A stretch of DNA of 19,370 nt, taken from contig DCGS01000072.1 in the NCBI GenBank assembly GCA_002314645.1, forward strand, positions 14,517 through 33,886, written 5' to 3'. This DNA is from Ruminococcaceae bacterium UBA1772. GTDB lineage: Bacteria > Bacillota > Clostridia > Oscillospirales > Acutalibacteraceae. The position numbers and the translations under genes are program-made. The notes beneath the pieces are model-generated. The model was not told the origin of the DNA and ran no database searches. It worked only from the letters and a program-made list of their open reading frames with translations. Position 1 is the stretch's first letter; the number at the start of each line of letters is the position of its first letter. Below are positions 13,739 to 19,370 of the stretch, one piece after another.

Positions 13739-14269
13739 ATGCTTCTAGAATATCTTGAACTTGGAAAAATCGTAAGCACCCATGGCGTTCGCGGAGAACT
13801 CAGAGTCCAGGCCTGGTGCGATTCATACGATTTCTTTTCATCATTTGAAAAAGTATATCTTGGCAAAGAAAAGAAAGAATACACAGTAGATGCATCGCGT
13901 CCTCATGGAAACGTAATGCTTTTAACTCTTTCAGGCATATGTGATTTAGATGCAGCAAATGCGCTTAGAAATACAATTATTTATGTTAAAAGAGAGGATG
14001 CATCGCTCGGCGACTCAAAATACTTTATTGCAGAACTTATTGGCTGTAACGTTGTCGATGCGGATGATGAAAGCATAATATATGGTAAAATAAAAGATGT
14101 AACAAATACAGGTGCATCAGATATTTGGCATATTGTTAAAGATGGTAAGACATATCTTCTTCCTTCAATACCAGACGTTGTTAAAAGTGTTGAGGTTGAA
14201 AAGGATATTGCCAGAATTAAACCTTTGAAAGGCATTTTTGAGGGAGCTGAAGAAATACGTGAAGATTGA
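13739..14269 (+). CDS. rimM: 16S rRNA processing protein RimM
   Basis: A 176-residue ribosome maturation factor that assists 30S head assembly through protein S19. The N-terminal RimM domain shows LGKIVSTHGVRGELRV, the family signature, and the C-terminal PRC-barrel domain includes YFIAELIGCNVVD, DIWHIVKDGKTYLLP and the end VVKSVEVEKDIARIKPLKG. The second ATG (13739) is preferred because AAGGAGG lies 7 nt upstream; the first in-frame ATG (13733) is only 1 nt from that site. It overlaps trmD by 11 nt, suggesting translational coupling. It lies downstream of an intra-operon terminator-like hairpin. Confidence 0.94.
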   Translation: MLLEYLELGKIVSTHGVRGELRVQAWCDSYDFFSSFEKVYLGKEKKEYTVDASRPHGNVMLLTLSGICDLDAANALRNTIIYVKREDASLGDSKYFIAELIGCNVVDADDESIIYGKIKDVTNTGASDIWHIVKDGKTYLLPSIPDVVKSVEVEKDIARIKPLKGIFEGAEEIRED

Positions 14270-14957
14270 TATTTTGACGTTGTTCCCTGAAATGTGCAAT
14301 GAAGTTCTAAATACAAGCATAATTGGCCGCGCAAAGGCCGCTGGCCTTGTGGACATTGAATGCCACAATATCAGGGACTATACAGAAGATAAGCACAGAC
14401 ACGTGGATGACACCCCATACGGTGGTGGCACGGGTATGATCATGCAAGCGCAACCAATATACGACTGCTACATGGACGTTACAAAGGACAGAGACTGTCA
14501 CTTTGTATACATGACTCCGCAGGGTAAGACCCTGACACAGGACAAAGTCCGTGAGCTCGCGTCGTATGAAAACATAGTTGTCCTTTGCGGACACTATGAA
14601 GGAGTAGACGAGCGCGTAATAGAGGAGCTTTGTCCAGAGGAAATCTCCATAGGAGATTACGTCCTTACAGGAGGAGAACTTCCGGCACTCGTTTTATGCG
14701 ACAGCGTTTGTAGAATGCTACCAGGTGTTCTTCGAAACGAGGAGGCATTTGAAAAGGAGAGCCACTTCTCTGGTCTCCTTGAATATCCACAATATACAAG
14801 GCCACCAGTGTGGCGTGGCAGAGAGGTGCCAGAAGTGCTCCTTTCAGGCCACCATCAAAACATAGAAAAGTGGCAAAATGAACAGTCAATTTCACGAACA
14901 AAAGAGAAAAGACCAGACCTATATGACTCGTATTGTTCGCACATTATTGACAAATAA
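14259..14957 (+). CDS. trmD: tRNA (guanine37-N1)-methyltransferase TrmD
   Basis: A 232-residue SPOUT-class methyltransferase that makes m1G37 in tRNAs reading CNN codons, preventing +1 frameshifts. Visible motifs are KIDILTLFPEMC at the N-terminus, DDTPYGGGTGMIMQ, VVLCGHYEGVDERV, and the trefoil-knot SAM site ISIGDYVLTGGELPALVL. The C-terminal LLSGHHQNIEKW is also present. The start is taken as GTG 14259, which gives the standard N-terminus KIDILTLF and an 11-nt overlap with rimM; a TTG at 14238 would add seven residues lacking family similarity. rplS, which normally follows, is absent. About 200 nt of AT-rich DNA with the ptsH promoter comes next. Confidence 0.95.
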   Translation: MKIDILTLFPEMCNEVLNTSIIGRAKAAGLVDIECHNIRDYTEDKHRHVDDTPYGGGTGMIMQAQPIYDCYMDVTKDRDCHFVYMTPQGKTLTQDKVRELASYENIVVLCGHYEGVDERVIEELCPEEISIGDYVLTGGELPALVLCDSVCRMLPGVLRNEEAFEKESHFSGLLEYPQYTRPPVWRGREVPEVLLSGHHQNIEKWQNEQSISRTKEKRPDLYDSYCSHIIDK

Positions 14958-15062
14958 TTAAAAAAACTGTGAAAAATACACAAACAAATGGGTATAAAAC
15001 TCGACAAGTTTGTCCTAGCAACCGAATATTTTTAAAAAGGACATTATTGGTAATTTTTATCA

Positions 15063-15091
15063 TTGACGAGTTTGAGTTTTGTGATTATAAT
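15063..15091 (+). promoter_or_regulatory. Vegetative promoter for ptsH
   Basis: TTGACG (15063-15068), 17 nt, TATAAT (15086-15091), giving a start near 15098 and a leader of about 60 nt. No clear operator is seen. The stretch from the trmD stop to here (14958-15062) holds only AT-rich sequence. Confidence 0.75.
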
Positions 15092-15160
15092 ATTGACAAA
15101 TTAAAAAATCTGTTTGAATATTTTTGATTAATATTTAAATTATTTGTGAGGGAATTTATT

Positions 15161-15424
15161 ATGTATGTTAAAGACGTAAAGGTTCAAAATCAGGTAGGTC
15201 TTCATGCAAGACCTGCAACATTCTTCATCCAGAAGGCTAACGAGTTCAAGTCATCAATCTGGGTAGAAAAAGATGAGCGTAGAGTAAACGCTAAGTCACT
15301 TCTTGGTGTTCTTTCTCTCGGTATCATGGGCAACACAGAAATCCGCATCATGGCTGGCGGATCAGACGAAGAAGAAGCAGTAGAAGCTCTTGTTGCTCTT
15401 GTTGAATCAGGCTTTGCAGAATAA
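15161..15424 (+). CDS. ptsH: Phosphocarrier protein HPr
   Basis: An 87-residue HPr-family phosphocarrier. GLHARPAT places the phosphorylated histidine at His15, the site for PEP-dependent transfer from enzyme I. NAKSLLGVLSLG places the regulatory serine at Ser46, the HPr kinase site. Having both His15 and Ser46 makes this HPr rather than Crh, which lacks His15. ATG 15161 has GAGGGA 7 nt upstream; an earlier GTG (15146) lies in the ribosome site. It is monocistronic, with its own promoter and terminator and no ptsI beside it. The solitary location between trmD and uvrC, where rplS is usually expected after trmD, is notable. HPr would serve sugar PTS uptake and carbon-catabolite control. Confidence 0.95.
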   Translation: MYVKDVKVQNQVGLHARPATFFIQKANEFKSSIWVEKDERRVNAKSLLGVLSLGIMGNTEIRIMAGGSDEEEAVEALVALVESGFAE

Positions 15425-15446
15425 TTTAAATTTATAGTATAATTGA

Positions 15447-15480
15447 GCACACTGCTAATTCTAGCAGTGTGCTTTTATTT
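15447..15480 (+). terminator. Intrinsic terminator after ptsH
   Basis: GCACACTGCTA and TAGCAGTGTGC form a perfect 11-bp stem (15447-15457 / 15462-15472) around a 4-nt loop, followed by TTTTATTTT. It starts 22 nt after the ptsH stop. Confidence 0.93.
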
Positions 15481-15680
15481 TGGGCGCGCCCATTAGCGAC
15501 GGTCCTCCCACGCACATTACGCTAAACTGGGACGGACCTCAGCCCAAAAGCCCAAAAGCTTAAAAATCAGAATTGATAAAATAACAATAATTGTATTTAA
15601 TAATTATAAAATACAATAAAATACAACTGAGGTCTGTCCCTAAATCGTGCAAAAATGCACGAAAAAAGGACCGTCCCCAA
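15481..15680. repeat. Degenerate GGGGACGG-family repeat, element D (uvrC leader)
   Basis: An inverted repeat with left arm about 15498-15542 (GACGGTCCT ... GGGACGGACCTCAG) and right arm 15627-15678 (CTGAGGTCTGTCCC ... GGACCGTCCCC). The right arm is nearly identical to that of element B, including a TGCAaaaaTGCA mini-hairpin, and continues CCCCAAAAG before diverging. The left arm is decayed. The centre holds AT-rich sequence with TTGTATTT / AAATACAA pairing, not the CTCCTCT terminator. A 12-bp perfect palindrome, TGGGCGCGCCCA (15481-15492), marks the left edge. It begins right after the ptsH terminator and ends 16 nt before the uvrC start. Confidence 0.8.
15573..15601 (+). promoter_or_regulatory. 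candidate uvrC promoter inside element D
   Basis: TTGATA (15573-15578), 17 nt, TTTAAT (15596-15601), each 5 of 6 to consensus. It would put the whole right arm of element D into the uvrC leader. The AT-rich setting makes chance matches likely. Confidence 0.35.
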
Positions 15681-15693
15681 AAGAGGTGAGAAT

Positions 15694-17517
15694 ATGGCAA
15701 ACCCACGCATGTCCTATCTTCGAGGCAAAGCAATGCGTCTTCCAATGCTTCCAGGCGTATATATTATGAAGAACAAGGATGGAGAAATAATATATATAGG
15801 TAAGGCAAAGCTTCTTAAAAACAGAGTAAGCCAATATTTTGGCTCGCAGAATAGACATCAGACTAAGGTTCTTAAAATGGTTGAGAACGTTTATGACTTT
15901 GACCATATTCTTGCTAGTAGTGAATTTGAGGCCTTAATTCTTGAATGTAATTTAATAAAGCAACACATGCCAAAGTACAATATCCTTTTAAAGGATGACA
16001 AGGGTTACTGTTTTATTAAGATTACAAATGAACCTTGGCGCAGACTTGAATTCACATACAGAAAGGACGACGAAAAGGCAACATACATTGGCCCATATAT
16101 GAGTTCATATGTTGTAAGTCAGTCCTTAGATGCTGCTAGTAAAATATTCAAACTTCCAACCTGTAACAAGACTTTTCCGTGCAACAATAAGAATTTAAGA
16201 CCTTGTCTTAACTACCATATGAATTTGTGTAGTGCACCTTGCTGTGGCAAAATTAAGAAGGCAGACTATGATGCATCCGTTGACGAAGCAATTGCGTTCT
16301 TAAAGGGTGGCACTAAGAAGTATGTTGCAGTTCTTGAAAAGCAGATGGAGGAATATTCAGAAAACCTTGAGTTTGAGAAGGCTGCTGCCATAAGGGACAA
16401 AATTTCGGCAATAAAGAGAATGTCCGACAAACAGAAGGTTATTTTCTCCAATGATGAAACTCGCGATGTATTCACTCTTGCACGTGATGGTGACGAAATT
16501 TGCATAAACGTCACCAGATTCCAGGAGGGACGACTAGCGTCTTCCGATAATCATTTTTCACAGCTTGACGAAACCCTTGAAAACACACGTGGTGAGTTTA
16601 TCAAGCGTTTCTACACCTTACACGACGAAATTCCACCAGTTATTCTAACTGATGGAGACGTCGAAGATGCCGAGCTCATTGAGCAGTGGCTCGGCGAAAG
16701 ACTCGGTAAAAAAGTACAGATCCAAATTCCACAGAAGGGCAAGTCCTTTGAGGTCGTAAATATGTCTAAGAGTAATGCATATGAAGCAATGGCTCAAAGA
16801 AAATTCCGCCAAAAAGCCGACTCTGCCACAATTGAACTCGGCGAGCTTTTGTCTTTGTCAAAAGTGCCAGAGTTCATTGAATCCTATGATATTTCGCATA
16901 CTGCTGGTGCAGACGCTGTTGGCGGAATGGTCGTATTCAGGAATGGATCGCCTTATAAGAAATCCTACAGAAAATTCATTATAAAAGACGCCCTGGGTGG
17001 CGACGACTACGGCTCAATGAGAGAAGTCCTAACACGCCGTTTTAACGAGTATTTAAAGGAAAAGGAGACAGGCGAAGGCTTCGGCCGTCTCCCAGATTTA
17101 ATACTTATGGACGGCGGTAAAGGACAAGTCAAAATAGCCGAAGAGGTTGTTGCGCAGTTCGGCCTTGACGTGCCAATTTTTGGCATGGTCAAGGACTCAA
17201 AGCACAAAACTCGCGCCATAACGGGCGATGGACGTGAAATCTCTATCAACAGCCAAAGACGAGTTTTCACTTTGGTTTCCAGTATTCAAGAAGAAGTCCA
17301 TAGGTTTGCTATTGACTACCATCATTCAAAGCATAGGGCAACTACAAAGAAAACTGGACTTCTTGACATACCTGGAATTGGCCCTAAAAAGAGCGAAACA
17401 ATATGGCGTGAAATGAAGACATTAGACGCCATAAAACGTGCAGATATTGACACACTCTCAAAGCTTCCTGGAATATCCCTGAAGGATGCCGTCAATATAA
17501 AGAAGTATTACAGTTAA
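15694..17517 (+). CDS. uvrC: UvrABC excinuclease subunit C
   Basis: A 607-residue nucleotide-excision repair nuclease that makes both incisions around a UvrB-marked lesion. The N-terminal GIY-YIG domain shows LPGVYIMKN...IIYIGKAK and makes the 3' cut. A cysteine-bearing middle region has PCLNYHMNLCSAPCCGKI. The UVR motif (about 195-230) is EFEKAAAIRDKISAIKRM, the UvrB contact. The RNase H-like domain is ESYDISHTAGADAVGGMVVF with ILMDGGKGQV, for the 5' cut. Two helix-hairpin-helix motifs end it, DIPGIGPKKSE and KLPGISLKDA. ATG 15694 is chosen for AGAGGTGAG just upstream. The frame is open back to 15655, but those 13 codons are repeat element D, not conserved UvrC. Confidence 0.96.
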   Translation: MANPRMSYLRGKAMRLPMLPGVYIMKNKDGEIIYIGKAKLLKNRVSQYFGSQNRHQTKVLKMVENVYDFDHILASSEFEALILECNLIKQHMPKYNILLKDDKGYCFIKITNEPWRRLEFTYRKDDEKATYIGPYMSSYVVSQSLDAASKIFKLPTCNKTFPCNNKNLRPCLNYHMNLCSAPCCGKIKKADYDASVDEAIAFLKGGTKKYVAVLEKQMEEYSENLEFEKAAAIRDKISAIKRMSDKQKVIFSNDETRDVFTLARDGDEICINVTRFQEGRLASSDNHFSQLDETLENTRGEFIKRFYTLHDEIPPVILTDGDVEDAELIEQWLGERLGKKVQIQIPQKGKSFEVVNMSKSNAYEAMAQRKFRQKADSATIELGELLSLSKVPEFIESYDISHTAGADAVGGMVVFRNGSPYKKSYRKFIIKDALGGDDYGSMREVLTRRFNEYLKEKETGEGFGRLPDLILMDGGKGQVKIAEEVVAQFGLDVPIFGMVKDSKHKTRAITGDGREISINSQRRVFTLVSSIQEEVHRFAIDYHHSKHRATTKKTGLLDIPGIGPKKSETIWREMKTLDAIKRADIDTLSKLPGISLKDAVNIKKYYS

Positions 17518-17557
17518 TTTGACACTATAATTGTATAAATATACTAATAAGAATTTG

Positions 17558-17587
17558 TTGACAAAGTTAATATCAAAATGAGATAAT
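17558..17587 (+). promoter_or_regulatory. Vegetative promoter for rsmD-coaD
   Basis: TTGACA (17558-17563), 18 nt, GATAAT (17582-17587). A second, weaker pair lies just upstream: TTGACA 17519-17524, 17 nt, TACTAA 17542-17547. Together they fill the gap between uvrC and rsmD. Confidence 0.65.
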
Positions 17588-17616
17588 AATGTGTATTTTT
17601 ATGGGAGATAAAAGCA

Positions 17617-18165
17617 ATGAGAGTTATTACTGGAACTGCACGTGGAATGAAACTTAAGACACTGGAAGGTCTTGACGTTAGACCTACAACAGATCAGGTC
17701 AAGGAATCCATCTTTAGTATCATTCAATTTGAAATACCAGGCGCTCGTGTGCTTGACCTTTTTGCTGGTTCCGGTCAGCTTGGCATTGAAGCCCTCTCAA
17801 GAGGCGCTTCACAAGCAACTTTCGTAGATATGGCAAGACCTTCCGTCGCAGTTGTAAAAGAGAATCTTTCTCATACACATTTGTCGGACAAGGCAGTCGT
17901 AAAAAATGAGGACAGCATTGCTTTTCTTAGTAAGACAACAGACACTTTTGATGTTGCTCTCCTTGACCCACCATACGGTAAGGGTCTTGTGCTCAAAGCA
18001 CTCCAAACTCTTCCTTCAAAAATGTCTCACGGCGGAGTTATTGTATGTGAGACTTCTAAAGAGGAAGAACTTCCAGAAAGTGCTGGCGAGTTTTCTAAAA
18101 TTAAAGAGTATAAATATGGAAAAATAAAACTGACAGTATATAGAATCCGAGAGGAGAATGACTGA
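17617..18165 (+). CDS. rsmD: 16S rRNA (guanine966-N2)-methyltransferase RsmD
   Basis: A 182-residue Rossmann-fold methyltransferase acting on G966 (E. coli numbering) of 16S rRNA. The N-terminus MRVITGTARGMKLKT and RPTTDQVKESIFSII are family signatures. The SAM-binding motif is VLDLFAGSGQLGIEALSRGA (45-64), and the catalytic DPPY is at 117-120. Length is standard. GGGAG lies 9 nt before the ATG. Its stop overlaps the coaD start by one base (TGATG), and rsmD-coaD adjacency is a conserved bacterial pairing. An upstream promoter separates it from uvrC. Confidence 0.96.
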   Translation: MRVITGTARGMKLKTLEGLDVRPTTDQVKESIFSIIQFEIPGARVLDLFAGSGQLGIEALSRGASQATFVDMARPSVAVVKENLSHTHLSDKAVVKNEDSIAFLSKTTDTFDVALLDPPYGKGLVLKALQTLPSKMSHGGVIVCETSKEEELPESAGEFSKIKEYKYGKIKLTVYRIREEND

Positions 18166-18656
18166 TGCGCACAGCCATCTGTCCTGGTAGTTTTGATCCA
18201 ATAACAAACGGACACTTAGATGTTATTGAACGTGCTGCAAACCTCTTTGATGAGGTAGTAGTTGTTGTAATGACAAACTACCGTAAAAAAGGAAGTATGA
18301 CCTTTACGGAAAGCGAACGTGCTGAACTTATAAAGAAGGCAGTTGCTGACATTCCAAATGTAAGGGTTGACACATATGACGGTCTTCTTGCAGACTACGC
18401 AAGAGACCATGACATCTGCTTTGCTGTTAAGGGCCTTAGAGCTGTATCCGACTTTGAAGATGAATTCCAGCAGGCCATAGGCAACAGACACTTAAATAAC
18501 AATCTTGAAACAGTATTCATTGCTTCAAGAGCAGAAAACATGTTCTTGTCATCTAGCATGGTAAGACAAATTGGTGAACTTGGAGGAGACATTTCACTCT
18601 TCGTTCCAAGTGTTATCCACGAGGATGTAAAAAATAGACTATTAAGAAAGGACTGA
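18165..18656 (+). CDS. coaD: Phosphopantetheine adenylyltransferase CoaD
   Basis: A 163-residue enzyme transferring AMP from ATP to 4'-phosphopantetheine in coenzyme A synthesis. The nucleotidyltransferase motif is CPGSFDPITNGHLDVI with TNGH at 14-17. The conserved VKGLRAVSDFEDEFQ and the C-terminal LSSSMVRQIGELGGD (ISSTxVR-type motif) are intact. Length is typical (about 160). GAGGAG lies 8 nt upstream of the ATG, and the start overlaps rsmD by 1 nt. The next gene begins 4 nt after its stop, so all three are probably one transcript. Confidence 0.97.
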   Translation: MRTAICPGSFDPITNGHLDVIERAANLFDEVVVVVMTNYRKKGSMTFTESERAELIKKAVADIPNVRVDTYDGLLADYARDHDICFAVKGLRAVSDFEDEFQQAIGNRHLNNNLETVFIASRAENMFLSSSMVRQIGELGGDISLFVPSVIHEDVKNRLLRKD

Positions 18657-18660
18657 GAAA

Positions 18661-19370
18661 ATGGCACAGATAGATGAACTTCTAGATCAACTTGAAGACA
18701 TTCTTGAAGATGGTAAATCAAAAGCTTTTTCAAGCAAAATAACCGTTGATGCTGACGCCATTAGATCAGTCATAGATGAAATTCGTGATGTTTTGCCTGA
18801 AGAAATTAAGCAGGCAAGAATCCTTGCTTCTGAACGCCGTGAAATTATTAATATGGCTAACAAAGAAGCAGAGGCATTGGTTTCAGAGGCAAAGGCAAAG
18901 AGCACAGAACTCCTTGCAGCTGCTGAAAAACGTTCACGAGAATTTGATAACGAAACTGCAAGAAGAACCGAGGAACTTATTAAAGATGCTCAGAACAGAG
19001 CAGTAAATCTTGTAAGCTCTGCAAGAAATGAAGCAGAAGAATTGGTTTCAAAAGAAGAGGTAGTAACAGAGGCTAAGGAAACTGCAGAACTTCTTGTTTC
19101 TCAAGCAGAAGACATTATGGGCGAGGCTAAGGAAAAAGCTGTTCAAATGATCAAGGATGCAAAGGACAAAGCAACCAAGATTGAACAGGAAGCTGAAAAG
19201 AACGCCAACCAAATTGAGGCAGCCGCTGAATCTAAGGCACAGGCTCAAATGGATGCCGCTAAGAAGTGGTCAAACGACTTGAAGCACAACGCAAGCAACT
19301 ATGTAGATGAGCTCATTTCAGAGACAGAATACAGAATTGCAAAGAGTCTCAATGAGGTTCAAACACTTCA
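18661..19370 (+). CDS. Alanine/glutamate-rich coiled-coil protein (partial, runs off window)
   Basis: An open frame of at least 236 residues with no stop before the window ends. The N-terminus (MAQIDELLDQLEDILEDG, then SKITVDADAIRSVIDEIRDVLPEEIKQAR) matches a family of clostridial proteins encoded just after coaD and often labelled ATPase or ATP-synthase-B-like because of their helices. From about residue 60 it is a continuous heptad-rich, Ala/Glu/Lys-rich coiled coil with repeated EA..L..EA units and no Walker motif, signal peptide or membrane helix. The label ATPase is therefore not supported by the visible part. Family members I recall are about 150-180 residues, so this one looks extended by extra coiled-coil repeats. 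Position 4 nt after coaD implies co-transcription. A structural or DivIVA-like scaffold role is possible but unproven. Confidence 0.75.
   Translation, partial: MAQIDELLDQLEDILEDGKSKAFSSKITVDADAIRSVIDEIRDVLPEEIKQARILASERREIINMANKEAEALVSEAKAKSTELLAAAEKRSREFDNETARRTEELIKDAQNRAVNLVSSARNEAEELVSKEEVVTEAKETAELLVSQAEDIMGEAKEKAVQMIKDAKDKATKIEQEAEKNANQIEAAAESKAQAQMDAAKKWSNDLKHNASNYVDELISETEYRIAKSLNEVQTL

Noticed and set aside
6524..15680. CRISPR array or phage attachment sites as an explanation of the repeats
   Set aside because: The copies are kilobases apart, are internally palindromic and vary in length, with no regular short spacers, cas genes or integrase.
15655..15693. Upstream in-frame ATG extending UvrC by 13 residues
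   Set aside because: The extra codons are repeat element D. The ATG at 15694 has a good AGAGGTGAG site and gives the family-typical N-terminus.

Overview
The window looks like chromosome from a spore-forming member of the Firmicutes, class Clostridia. An Oscillospirales-like gut lineage is my guess, inferred from gene content and moderate G+C, not proven. It carries the sporulation genes ylbJ, yqfC and yqfD, a long Bacillota housekeeping core, Shine-Dalgarno sites of the AGGAGG type, and vegetative promoters close to TTGACA / TATAAT. I see no phage, insertion-sequence transposase, CRISPR array, rRNA or tRNA.

Layout. (1) 27-2744, minus strand: an apparent operon yqfC - ylbJ - small four-cysteine protein - DUF1015 protein. 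(2) 2803-6518, plus strand: yqfD, phoH, ybeY and era, a shortened form of the classical yqfC-yqfD-phoH-pgpH-ybeY-dgkA-cdd-era-recO cluster. pgpH, dgkA and cdd are absent and yqfC has been flipped. (3) 6613-8425: a membrane-anchored alpha/beta hydrolase facing a convergent recO. (4) 8532-10940: mutS2, divergent from recO. (5) 11391-14957: ylxM, ffh, rpsP, khpA, rimM and trmD, the SRP / ribosome / tRNA-methylation operon, behind a perfect-consensus promoter. A strong terminator-like hairpin lies between khpA and rimM, and rplS does not follow trmD. (6) 15161-15424: ptsH (HPr) with its own promoter and terminator. (7) 15694-19370: uvrC, then rsmD - coaD - a coiled-coil protein cut by the window edge.

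The least ordinary material is between the genes. Four intergenic elements (6524-6595, 7390-7690, 10943-11232, about 15481-15680) share the words GGGGACGGTYC, GGGACAGACC and their complements, arranged as long inverted repeats with smaller hairpins nested in the arms. The two longest are about 300 bp, lie in the same orientation, carry a terminator in the middle and end in three further hairpins. Where they differ inside stems, at least three differences are compensated on the opposite strand, so the folded structure appears to be kept. The elements abut or invade gene ends: one supplies the last residues of the hydrolase and touches the recO stop codon, one follows mutS2 by 2 nt, and one forms the uvrC leader. 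They are best read as a dispersed, structured, probably mobilised repeat family (REP/RAYT-like by analogy), also used as bidirectional terminators.

A second non-coding signal is a pair of identical dyads, TGTAAAG-N7-CTTTACA, placed on either side of the ylxM-ffh promoter. They look like two operators for one regulator, or one operator and a leader hairpin. A third is a mirror-symmetric pair of sporulation (sigma-E-like) promoters between yqfC and yqfD.
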